A stretch of DNA of 27,954 nt from Apostichopus californicus (lineage: Eukaryota; Echinodermata; Holothuroidea; Aspidochirotida; Stichopodidae): NCBI GenBank assembly GCA_020650975.1, contig JAIPMN010020201.1, positions 1 to 27,954 of the forward strand, given 5' to 3'. Position numbers and translations under genes: made by a program. The notes beneath the pieces are model-generated. The model saw only the letters and a program-made list of their open reading frames with translations. It did not search any database and was not told the origin of the DNA. Positions 10,971-20,832 of the stretch are shown one piece after another (the stretch's first letter is position 1; each line of letters opens with the position of its first letter).

Positions 10971-11934
10971 GTAAGGTGATGGAAACGTTACTCAGCAAAG
11001 ATGACAAAGAATCAGGAGCTTGTTAAGACATGTTTCCAGTTTAAATCTTAAAGATGGAATAATCGTTAGAAAGAAATTAGACTACAGTAGATGATATAGT
11101 CTGAGCACTATAAGTACAGTATTGTACTAGCAGGTATGATCCTACCGTAAATACAAGCACAAATTTGGAGGTTTTGGGTATAGTTGACAGATGTGGTAAA
11201 CTTCAAAAGTTTTTTTAATATGTATGTTTGAATGTATAACAATGGATAAAGCTATTTGAGAACATGTGACTGGCACTTAAAACAGAATATGTTTGTAAAC
11301 TTGACACCAGAACCTGGATTACTGGGGACTGCACAAATTGTGTTTCGGAAACAAAACTTGTGGTAATGTAATGTTCAGTTGAAGTTGTATACTGTACAAC
11401 ATTCATAAGGTTGTTTTAATAGGAATAATTTAGTGTCGCAGTTTTGAACTCCCTGAGCTTTGTCTCTTATAAAATACTATGGTTCTTATGTAAAAAATTT
11501 AGAAAAACAGTTATACATCTTTGCATTTGGTATAGCAAATTGACCGTTTTTGCGTAGCATTTTACTGGTTACAATATTCCCTGTACAGCACATGCAAAAT
11601 ATCACCGCTCATGAATATAATTTTTCGAATCAGATTCAAGAGGATACATGCATCTATAAACAAAGAAATATACCCCATGTTCATGATGTTGAATGGCCTG
11701 TAGGGTACATACATGTACTATGCTAGACTTGTTGCATCCCTCATGGTCCCTCATCGCCCAACGTATAGGTAGTGAAGCCAGGGATTTAAAATTTAGGTAT
11801 TTTTGTACGGACAACTTTGAACAGAGAAAACTTGAGATCCTGGGCTTCTCTTTGGGCACTTTCATGTTGTTTTAACATATCTAATAGTCCAGTTCTTTAT
11901 ACTGTTATGATTGTTTTTTTCTGTTTGTTGACAG

Positions 11935-12051
11935 GGTCTTTGATTTGTGCCTTACCTACCAGCCAGTATAATCAACCTTAATTTAATAACCACTCCAAGT
12001 GGACTTCATCTTGACTTTCCAACCTGTCAGTTACCGAGTCACAAAACCATA
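11935..12051 (+). other. Stathmin 5' UTR segment in the start-codon exon
   Basis: The acceptor TTTGTTGACAG ends at 11934 after a T-rich tract (TTGTTTTTTTCTGTTTG). The segment has no ATG before 12052 and carries an in-frame TGA at 11941-11943, which supports 12052 as the translation start for this transcript form. Confidence 0.6.
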
Positions 12052-12061
12052 ATGCCATCTG
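12052..12061 (+). CDS. STMN1: Stathmin first coding exon part (Met-Pro-Ser + 1 nt)
   Basis: ATG CCA TCT G followed by donor GTGAGT at 12062. The single G joins AA of the next exon to make GAA (Glu), giving MPSEIKSPGG. Tiny start-codon exon parts with a phase-1 donor are usual in stathmin genes. Confidence 0.8.
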
Positions 12062-15000
12062 GTGAGTATACATGTACCGTCAGAAATCATTACAGTGCGA
12101 ATATTGAGGTAATATAATCCTGTCATGTCACCTTCTTGTTCAGTTGCGGGTGAGAGGGAGGAAGTGCTGTATATATATATAGCTGTTTCAGCTATATGTT
12201 TGTGTACTTCTTTGTTCATTACTGCCGTTTACAGGAGCCCTGGAAGTTTGTTTAGTGCGGCCAGCATTTGACCTTAATGGTATCATACTACGATGGCCAG
12301 TGCAAATATGGGTATTGGGCAAGACTCCCAAAATAGTGAAGGCCAAAGTGCCCACAGGAAAGATATATGCTTTCTGTCTATATTGTAATTTGTTGGAGTA
12401 CAGAATTTTATCCCTCAAGTTACATGTTCATTATCAATCTGGAAAGTCTCTAAATTTCCTCTAGCTTCCACGAGGTACTGTAGGTGTTTTATTGCCCCAA
12501 AAACGTAGTTAATATATGTCTCAAAATTTAAAACAGAGGCGAAGAATTAATTGGGCAAGCATCAGAACTGCCTCATATTCTTTTCCTGCTACTGTACATG
12601 CGCCTCATCTCACAGAACTCCACCCACACAAGTCTTTCGTTTTTTCTTTTTCGAATTTCATTTGCTATAATCTCATTATTAGAATCTGAGACCATTACAG
12701 TAGATCTTCTTGAACAACTGTTTACAGAGACATGATTAAAGAAACAGGCCGAGTCTGTCCTCAGCCATAAACTTTCAGGTCGCTCTGCGATTTGAGTAAA
12801 ATTGATCCACCTGTCACACTCTCGGTTGTTTTTGCCAAGTCTGTTTCGGCTTTCTGGAGAGATCTCGTCACCACAGCTGCTCGTTCTTACACAAATTGTA
12901 TGCACGCTAGAGCACCCCTTGAGTAAATGTTAAGCACTTAGTCTCACGGAAAGAGCTGATCTGAGCTGCTGCCTGTTGTGCTTTAAAGAATTGATGTCTA
13001 AGATTGGTACGTCATTCGTAGGCAGGCTGCATAGATGACAAGAGAGGCAGAAGAGATGGCTGGTGAGTCATAATATTACTGCTGTGTGCGGTTTGTTGGC
13101 TACTGCAGGTCGTTGTTGTTGGGCGTTGTGTGTGCAATGCTGCATGTTCAGTACAGTTTGTGTGTAGTTCCTTCAGTCTCAGTTGGTGTGACACAGTTGT
13201 GCACGATGCTAAGGAATGTACAATTCTGGGGTTTTTGTTCAAACTATTAAATTGATGCAAATTAGGGTTTTGATAGTACGACCTGTTCTTCAAACAGTTC
13301 TTTTTATTCTAGTTTACTATATAAATTGTTTACTATATTAATGTGCTCATGTAAACAAATTGCAAGTCTGAAATGAATTTTTCATTTTTTTTTTCATCTG
13401 TCAGACAATGAGAAGGTTTACTGCACAGTATTACAGTATGTGGTAACATTTAATTAAGACACATCAACAATGTAAGCAAACACATGTAACATAGTTTGTG
13501 TTTGAACAAAATCTTGGTATTTATTTTACTGTAGCTGTGAATAAGTACAAAAAGCTGAACATAAATTACTGAGAACTACAAAACAGTTGGTGAAGTATAG
13601 TATTTCATCAAATCTTCCAGTATGGTATTTATCATTCCTAATTAAGGGTAGGTGTGTAGGCCAGTGTACTAAAATTTAACATTAACATTACTTCTCTGAA
13701 ATGAAGGTGTATGTAATGACATTAACAGCACCTCTCTGAAATGAATGGTGTATGTAATGACATTAATAGCACCTCTCTGAAATGAAGGTGTATGTAATGA
13801 CATTAACAGCACCTCTCTGAAATGATGGGTGTATGTAATGACATTACTAGCACCTCTCTGAAATGAATGGTGTATGTAATGACATTTGCAGCACCTCTCT
13901 GAAATGAATGGTGTATGTTATGACATTTGCAGCACCTCTCTGAAATGAATGGTGTATGTAGTGACATTGTCAGTAATTGGCTTCAATTGTAAGTAACATT
14001 TAGTCATGAATGTACACCTTTTTGAAAAGCCAAGTGACATGTGTACCATTGTTGTCATAGTTTGAACACCAAATATAACAAATTTGACATACATGAGCAT
14101 TTCAAATTTCATTGGCAGGAGGAAAATGAAGTCTGGTCAATTTATGAGAAATAATAGCTGAAAATGGTTAATTCTCCCAAAGAACATTGATTTCAGCGAT
14201 TCCATTTTGTTAAGACGCATTCTGAGCCTACACGTTGGTAAAAAACATTGGATTGTTTTAAACCATGATTCATTCCGTCAAGTTCATCCAGATAGGAGAC
14301 CTGAATTACGAACCGATGCAAGACCTATCCATACACAGTATCGTTTGTCATTAAATAAGAGAAATTTTGGAATTGGCATTCATTTTTCACCCAATTTGGC
14401 CAGTTACATCACAGAGAAACTGGCAACCCTAATGTTTATGTAAATTTTTGGATTTTCCAGAAATTATTTTATTGTATGCCTACGATATACTGTATTGTGC
14501 AGTGCCTAAACACACATATATTTGCTTACTTAATGTTCATATTAGATCAGGCCAAAATTAAGGTTCAAATTTCCTGTAGTGCTCAGTTTTGAACACTCTG
14601 ATTCTCAGTTTACAGAGTTCCATGATTCATGCATAAGATGTTGCTGTATATTAATTTTTATGGTAATTTGTAGTTTTGCATAGCATATTTCTGGAGGATA
14701 CTGCATAAATTATTTCCTAAAAAATAATTAATTACTTAATAGATACTAACAAAATTACTTTACGACTACTGCATGTACAGCAGTCGCTGCTCAGAATGAA
14801 AAGAGTTTGTCGTTCTGCAACCTGTGGATGAGGCCCCAAATTTTATTATTGCAAAACCCAGTAGGCTATGAAAAGTAATTAATTGTTACCATGGTCACGT
14901 GACTTTTACCTTTCTAGCACGGAGAAAGAAAGTGATTTTAATCCTAAAGATCAAAAGGCACGTTCTTACTTTATATTTGAATTTTGATGCACTCAATGTA

Positions 15001-18000
15001 TATTGTTGAGAAGTGTGTGGGAGACAGCTGTAGGACAGTTGTGTACAGGGCTCCACACTGCGCTAGCTATGTACAGTAGTTTACACAGAAAAATGAAGGA
15101 GATCTTAGTTCTGTATTACAGTAAATACTGTTATGGTTTAGTGCACAGATCTGTCATTTAACTTTGGTTGTACTTTGGAAATCTTGATGGAATGTTGGAA
15201 TCTGATGGAATCTTGATCTTGATGGAATCTTGATGGAAGTGAAGTATTTATAAATCCCCACATACATATACCAACTCTTTTTTCCTTGGGGGATGGGGGA
15301 TGGATGGGGGAGGCAGCAAATTGTTATGTTTAATCTACTGTATGTTCTGTCCCTCTTGCTTGCTTTACATTATGCAGTGGCCTTTGCAGTAATTCCTCAT
15401 CACATGTATACACTTTTCTCTGCATCACATCTAAAAACAAATTATTTGATATTCAGTTTGATTAAGGTCATCAAGATACAGCAGCAAACAACATGTGTAG
15501 GATGCATTTTCCCTCTTAGACATGATATTTGAACTCAAAAGAGACTGAGGGACCCTGGCTGTGGTTGTTTGACATTGTTAAGTTGTCATGGTAACTTGCC
15601 TAGATTAAAGTTGTACTTTTTGCACTCCTTGTATCCTAATCTTATCCCATTCATGATCTTACTTGTGTGCTCAACCTTAATATATACCTGCATCACAGCT
15701 TACAGAGAGCTGTTACCTAATATAGTGTACTTAATCTGTATTGTGTGTGTTTGTGTGAGGCTATTCATCTAAATTGGATGGTTGTTATTGGATGAGTCCA
15801 AACGGTACTGGTAGCTGTACAATGAAGAACTGCAACAAGCATGGACTTTAATGTACACAGGAAAGGTATTATTACTGACAACTGTGTTTGCTTGGAGGGA
15901 TTATTAAATTGAAGGAATCTGTTATATAATTAACCAATTTGAAAAATACATACAGTACAGTTGATTGGCCAGTTTGGGTTCCAATCGCTCGACAAGTTTG
16001 TGTGGTTTCCATTATGTATACAGAACCCTTACATACTGTACTTATGCACAGAACAGACCTTTAGATAAACTTAAACTCTTAATGTAGAAAGTTCCCTTGA
16101 GCACACATCTATTCAATAAAAGATTGCTATTCATCTGTAACCGATGATCATCCAATATTTAATATGACAAATTTCTAGGGGTGACACCTTGCAACAGGTT
16201 ACATGATGATTATATAGTACTGTAAACTGTATGAAAGCCGTAATTCCAGAGGAACGCTGGTGATGTCTTGGAAGTAGAAACAATAAGGCTGGATATAATA
16301 TACTGTATTGTTGAAATGCCTGCCATGTGCACTTGATGAACAGTGACACTAATGAGCGCATTATATTCAACTGTAAAATTATGACCATTGTTATGCATAA
16401 TCTTTTATAATGCTGAGTATACAGCTATTTTTATTCTCTCTTCATGCTGAATGAAAATTAAGATTTAAATTTACAAACTTAGATAATCTTTCTCCAAATT
16501 CAGACACATGACACCTGGTAACAGCTTCAGTAGTACTACAGTATAGTACTATACTGTACAGTAATTCATAATCTATGTATGAGCTTCCTTTGCATGGAGG
16601 GTTCTTGGCAGTTGTAGATTCAAGTGTCTCTTGAGACAATATGACACTGCGTATCAATTCTAATTTACAGACAGAATGTTAGAATGCGGTGAGCTCTTCC
16701 CCAATTAAATTTTGACCAGATCTCATTTTCATATAAATTTACATCCATTTATGATATTTAATCAAGTCTCAAAATTCTCTCTCCAATAGTGAGTTAGAAA
16801 GTTCTGTAGTGACAACCAATAATGGTTCAGTTAAAGTATGTACACATTGCATTGACTTTAACACAACCCTTAATTAGACCTGTTGTATCGGTATGTCCTA
16901 CTAAGGCGTAACCTTTGCAAACTGCCAATGACTTTGCAGTGGTTGATACGTGAACATGTGATGCAGTACAGACGATATTGCTCACGTTTCCCGCCCTGTG
17001 TCCGTGAAAGCCACATGTGATTGCTTCACTGTCTCTGTGGCGAGGATGTCTGCATATATTATTGATACGCTGACAAAAGCCCTGACATTCATACGTATCG
17101 CATTAGTCTGGATTACGGTGCATGTCTCTTAACAATTTAAAAGCTTGAATATTTTAATCTTCTTTGCAGAATACGGTAATCCATATTTTGAGAATTGTTT
17201 GGCACTGAAGATATATCGAATCTTGAAAATGTATTACTATCATGTGCAATTCATATATCTCTTGAAATCATTTGCATTTTTTTAAAGGCTGGGTAGTCTT
17301 CTTTGATTTCAATCAGAAGACAAAAGTTTCTGCCCGGGAGAGAATGTGGGAAGATCTGAATAAAGTTTATGATAAAATACTTGGTTTTAATCTGCTCGGT
17401 TGGATGTTTTTGTGGATTATTTGAATTTTTAATAATACTGGATTCTACACAAGTGCAATACATTTTAAACATTGATGTTCCGTAGTCTGTACGTTCAATG
17501 AGAATATATGGTTTGCTTGAAAATGTGTTTTGCATTTTTTCTGTCATCAGGATATTTAGGAGGGGTGTAAGGGGGTGGGATGGAGTACAAGTGAAGTGTG
17601 TATTAGTGTTCTCTGGTGTATTTATTGTTTTGTTTTTCTTTGAGGGTTTCATTTCTTAATTTTTGTGTCTTTCATTACTTTTAGAAATCAAGAGCCCTGG
17701 TGGAGTAGCCTTTGAGCTTGTCTGGGAGAAGCCATCAAAGGATCCTGCAAAAGTACTGAACTCACCTCCGTCCAAAGATGACATCAACGTAGAAAAGAGG
17801 ATTAAGGAGAAGCAAATAGCAGCTGAGGAGAGGAGGAAGGTAACAAACCACTAGGAGATGGGTGGGAGGGAGGGAGGGGGGAGGGTGAGAGAAAATTGGA
17901 GAAATGGAACCTCCAAGAAAACTTAAACATGGTGGTTGTAGAGAGTGTCTCTTTACAGAAACATTTACAGCACTTGGTAGTAAGGGATTGAGGAGGTCCT

Positions 18001-19784
18001 AGTAGTTACGAAGCCAATTAAAACTTTGGGAGGGGAGAGGTAGAGATAGCAGTACTTAGTAGTTTCTTACAGCAATTTAATTATATATTGCTTAGAAAAT
18101 ATCAATAGCTAAAATGTTATGAGCCAACAGTTTTACTTACAACTCTTTTCTTGAGAACTTTAAACTTCTATCTCTAAGGCAAGTTCATTTAACCATCGGA
18201 ATACCCTCTGTCTCCAATTCCTCTGCTCTTGCCTCAATAATGGGTCGCCTACTTCAGTCCCAAGGGGAAAGATGGTTACATTAAGAGCCCATGTAGCATA
18301 TGTGCTGTTAACAGGGAGAAACGTTGGATCAGTCATTCATACCCTCGCATCCTGTGGGATTTAGACATTTCCTTGTCAAAACTTTGTAATTTGTTTAAAC
18401 CTCAGTAACCTTATGATGTGAATCCAGATTTTGTGATGCCCGTCATCGTTAACACTTACGAATAAAATTCTTATGTTAATGAAACATGGGAAGTGCATTC
18501 CAATTGGACAGAATGTACAGTAGCATGTCTCCGACCAAAGCATTTCTTTGATTTTCTTTAATCTCGTAGTCCATGGAATGTTCCCGGCAGCAGCAAGCTC
18601 AGAAGAATAATCAAAAGATCATGGAGGCGAGAGCTAAAGCCGAGGAGCTAGACAAGAAGTTCAAGGAGGCAGCCGAAGTCAAACTGACGGAGAAACTTCA
18701 CAGGATTGAAGGAAATCAGAAGGCCTGTAAAGAAAACCTCTTGCTGAAACTGAAAGAACATGTAAGTCAGAGTGACTGGTGGTCCAAGACTAATCATTGA
18801 TCATGAGAAATCTGTTGCTTTAACTTGACAGCCAAGTGACTAAATATTATGCCAAACCCCTTCAAAGAGAAAATACTGCTTTATAGATTAAAATTTCAAA
18901 GATACACAAACCCAATCTTCAATTGTAATAAATCTTGCTAAAATGTAAAGCAATTATCCTAATTATCATAATGTATTATTTATTCTTTGTCTGGGATGTT
19001 AGATTCAGTCTGCCACAAAGATTGCCCCTTTCTGCAAATGTCATAAATTTTGCTGACAGACCAATTATCTCTACAGTGGATTCTCAATCATCTGCGGCTT
19101 TTATCTACAAAGCTCTGCGCATCTTGTATCTTTGTTTTAAATCTTTCTCTTGAATAGCTTTCATCTTCCAAGCTCTGGTCATCTCACATCATTGTTTTCA
19201 ATCTTGCTCTTGAACGGCTATAATATACCAAGCTCTGGTCATCTTATATCATTGTTTTAAATCTTGCTCTCAAATTGCTTTTATCTACCAAGCTCTGGCC
19301 ATCTCATATCATTGTTTTCAATCAAGCTCTTGAATGGCTTTCATCTAAAAAGCTCGGTGCATCTCATATCATTGTTTTAAATTTTGCTCTTGAACAGCTT
19401 TTATCTACCAAGCTCAAGCCATCTCATATCATTGTTTTAAATCTTTCTCTCAAATTGCTTTTATCTACAAAGCTCTGGCCATCTCATATCATTGTTTTAT
19501 ATCTTGCTCTTGAACAGCTTTTATCTACCAAGCTCTGGCCATCTCATATCATTGTTTTAAATCTTGCTCTCAAATTGCTTTTATCTACAAAGCTCTGGCC
19601 ATCTCATATCATTGTTTTATATCTTGTTGTTGAACAGCTTTTATCTACCAAGCTCTGGTCATCTGTTATCATTGTTTCAAATCTTTCTCTTGAACAGGAT
19701 GAAAAGATAGAAAAGGTCCAGAAACGCAAGAAGGTCATTGGAGACATTGGAGACGACGGCGACGCATCCTCGACAAGCTCGTAA
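12052..19784 (+). CDS. STMN1: Stathmin (Op18-type) tubulin-sequestering phosphoprotein, complete, four coding exon parts
   Basis: Join of 12052-12061, 17685-17839, 18570-18761 and 19698-19784 gives 147 residues, close to the 149 of vertebrate stathmin-1. Residues 1-28 (MPSEIKSPGGVAFELVWEKP onward) form the N-terminal cap; GGVAFELV matches the family's GQAFELI block that caps the alpha-tubulin end. LNSPPSKDD (about 28-36) matches the proline-directed site of vertebrate Ser38. QIAAEERRKS (about 47-56) matches the KLEAAEERRKS block with the vertebrate Ser63 site kept as Ser56. Residues from about 38 to 130 are a long charged helix binding two tubulin dimers. The tail is GDIGDDGDASSTSS. It has no cysteine-rich membrane-anchoring N-terminus, so it should be cytosolic like stathmin-1 and unlike SCG10/SCLIP/RB3. 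The vertebrate Ser25 site is replaced (VWEKPSK). All splice phases agree. The gene symbol is by family; one-to-one orthology is not proven. Confidence 0.93.
12900..13062 (+). promoter_or_regulatory. Possible alternative stathmin promoter with coding first exon (Met-Ala)
   Basis: ATG GCT G at 13056-13062 is followed immediately by donor GTGAGT (13063-13068), the same phase-1 arrangement as ATG CCA TCT G|GTGAGT at 12052. Spliced to 17685 it would give MAEIKSPGG..., and vertebrate stathmins also start Met-Ala. The upstream bases are purine-rich (GACAAGAGAGGCAGAAGAG), with a CRE-like TACGTCATTCG near 13008. No transcript evidence is available. Confidence 0.45.
13679..13973 (+). repeat. Minisatellite, 40/41-bp unit, seven copies plus a partial
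   Basis: Units begin ACATTAACAGCACCTCTCTG and end AATGGTGTATGTAATG. Unit starts are at 13679, 13719, 13760, 13800, 13841, 13882 and 13923, and a partial unit starts at 13964. Length alternates 40/41 through GAAGG versus GAATGG. Neighbouring copies are nearly identical, and the first (TTACTTCTCTG) is the most diverged. Confidence 0.95.
15181..15240 (+). repeat. Short imperfect tandem of GATGGAATCTT
   Basis: ATCTTGATGGAAT and close variants recur about five times in 60 bp. It looks like slippage-derived simple sequence. Confidence 0.7.
16537..16558. repeat. 22-bp perfect palindrome
   Basis: TACAGTATAGT followed by ACTATACTGTA is exactly self-complementary. It lies amid the TACTGTA/TACAGTA words common in this intron. 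Confidence 0.85.
17685..17839 (+). CDS. STMN1: Stathmin exon 2
   Basis: Acceptor TTACTTTTAG ends at 17684 and donor GTAACA starts at 17840. The exon enters in phase 1 and leaves in phase 0. It encodes the N-terminal cap and the start of the helix, from EIKSPGG to AAEERRK. The donor is weak (+5 is C), and read-through would stop within six codons (K V T N H stop). A G-rich tract begins 20 nt after the donor. Confidence 0.95.
17840..18569 (+). other. Stathmin intron 2
   Basis: Phase-0 intron of 730 bp with no other gene. It contains the G-rich tract at 17860-17885 and a purine-rich stretch to about 18060. Confidence 0.9.
17860..17885 (+). promoter_or_regulatory. Intronic G-quadruplex-type G-run tract next to the exon 2 donor
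   Basis: Five GGG-or-longer runs separated by single bases (GGGTGGGAGGGAGGGAGGGG then GGAGGG), 20 nt downstream of the exon 2 5' splice site. G-runs of this kind fold as quadruplexes and bind hnRNP H/F, which often help weak donors. Function here is inferred. Confidence 0.55.
18570..18761 (+). CDS. STMN1: Stathmin exon 3
   Basis: Acceptor CTCGTAG ends at 18569 and donor GTAAGT starts at 18762; 64 codons, phase 0 on both sides. It encodes the central coiled helix SMECSRQQQAQKNNQKIMEA ... KEAAEVKLTEKLHRIEGNQK ... LLLKLKEH. The opening Ser is the equivalent of vertebrate Ser63 after RRK. Confidence 0.95.
18762..19697 (+). other. Stathmin intron 3, mostly built of a 60-bp minisatellite
   Basis: Phase-0 intron of 936 bp. 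The first ~320 bp are unremarkable AT-rich sequence; the rest is the 60-bp tandem array that ends in the acceptor of the last exon. Confidence 0.9.
19081..19697 (+). repeat. 60-bp minisatellite containing repeated splice-acceptor copies
   Basis: About ten 60-bp units with an exact period; every unit contains a variant of TCTACCAAGCTCTGGCCATC and TCATATCATTGTTTTAAATC. The last unit ends CTCTTGAACAG at 19697, which is the acceptor of the final stathmin exon. The corresponding site in earlier units reads GAACAG (AG at 19397, 19517, 19637), GAATAG (19157), GAACGG (19217), GAATGG (19337) or CAAATTG (19277, 19457, 19577). In the stathmin frame the unit reads LLSTKLWPSHIIVLNLALEQ without a stop from 19224 into the exon. 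Confidence 0.95.
19698..19784 (+). CDS. STMN1: Stathmin exon 4 (terminal coding exon)
   Basis: Follows acceptor TTGAACAG. It encodes DEKIEKVQKRKKVIGDIGDD then GDASSTSS, and a TAA at 19782-19784. The KIEKVQKRKK block matches the end of the stathmin helix (vertebrate HIEEVRKNKE), and the acidic/serine tail is usual for the family. Confidence 0.93.
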   Translation, partial: DEKIEKVQKRKKVIGDIGDDGDASSTSS

Positions 19785-20567
19785 AATGATGTCAGAGGTG
19801 TTTTCTGTTTCCGTTTCTGTTGGAGCTGTACAAAAGATGTCCAATGAGGATGATAATTGCTAAAACTGTTTGTAATTATTGCAGTACATGTTGCAAGCAG
19901 AATGTAGGTGTGTTTAACAAGCTGGTTTCCAACCTTACCAAGTCTCATACCAGGAGGTTACAAAAACAAAACAAATTTCTACTTTGGGGCAAAAAAAAAG
20001 GAGAGAAAAAAAACTACGCATCTGTGAATTTAAGGCGGGGGCTTAAATTTAGACGCCCCATTACAAACTGTTGTTTGATTTGTGGGAATTGTTGGAAATC
20101 AAATCCATTTTGTAAGTATCACTGTGGAACGCTTGTTTACGCTAACTGGGAATTAATTACGGTTCTTTGTCTTTCATTTAAAACACAGACAACTTTGAAG
20201 CATGCATGCTACTACGTTCTATCTTGATTTTGGTGCTACATTTTGAAAAGTTGCGACTATTTTTGGTTTTTTTCGAGTTTGTACAAACATTCAAGCAAGA
20301 CTACATCTTCTAATTCGTGGTGAAGTTGTCTCATTGTGTCTGTCACTCTGTGTGTGTGTAAATGTGTGTGTTTGCCAGATGCTCTATTATTGAGGACTTT
20401 TCTACAAATTTGTCTCTAAAAGATTAAATAGATGTTATTTACTAACGTTATCCTTTACGAATTGCATGACAATTCTCAGCTGATTCAAAATGAGGAGAGA
20501 AGTGTGCATAACCAACAGGTTTCACAGCTGGGTTGATGCTATGAATTTACATTATTCTTACCACTTA

Positions 20568-20582
20568 CCCCCCCCCCCCCCC
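20568..20582 (+). repeat. Poly(C) tract, 15 nt
   Basis: Uninterrupted C run in the presumed 3' UTR, followed by more pyrimidines. Confidence 0.95.
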
Positions 20583-20770
20583 TTTCTCCCCTACCCTTGA
20601 AAAATGTATAAGACAAGACTTGTTGTTGCTTGCCATGTGCTAAGTGGAGGGAGATTATGTGGCCTAAAATTCCAAAATGTGTATTATGTCTGTTACAGAG
20701 AACATGCAATGTGATCAACAATATGGGTCTCAGCTGACTTGTGGCAATTTTTCCCTTTATTTATTTATCT

Positions 20771-20832
20771 TTTATTATTATTATTATTATTTGTTTTTTG
20801 CCGGGAGTTCTGAGGTAGGACGGGGGGGGGGG
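20771..20832 (+). repeat. (TTA)n run followed by a poly(G) tract
   Basis: About seven TTA units at 20771-20792, then, 30 bases on, an 11-nt G run (20822-20832) leading into GTGGGGTGG. Confidence 0.9.

Larger units (their letters stand above)
12062..17684 (+). other. Stathmin intron between start exon and exon 2
   Basis: About 5.6 kb, phase 1. It contains a possible alternative coding first exon (ending 13062), a 40/41-bp minisatellite (13679-13973), a short TGGAATCTTGA-type tandem (about 15181-15240), a 22-bp perfect palindrome (16537-16558) and an E2F-like TTTCCCGCC (16987-16995). The minus-strand open frames here have no family resemblance. Confidence 0.8.

Noticed and set aside
12255-12464. 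69-codon plus-strand open frame
   Set aside because: No family resemblance and an antisense frame overlaps it; intronic.
13679-13973. CRISPR array
   Set aside because: Repeats are contiguous with no spacers, and the genome is eukaryotic; it is a minisatellite. The same holds for 19081-19697.
14207-14443. 78-codon plus-strand open frame (KKHWIVLNHDSFR...)
   Set aside because: Composition looks protein-like at first but matches no family I recognise and has no splice context; left as intronic chance.
17251-17652. 133-codon minus-strand open frame
   Set aside because: Low-complexity Lys/Asn/Thr-rich translation from AT-rich intron sequence, antisense to stathmin, with no family resemblance.
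19158-19223. Use of the AG at 19157 as another in-frame acceptor
   Set aside because: This frame meets a TAA at 19221-19223, so it would truncate rather than extend stathmin.
19604-19948. 114-codon minus-strand open frame
   Set aside because: It is the antisense of the minisatellite and the last stathmin exon.
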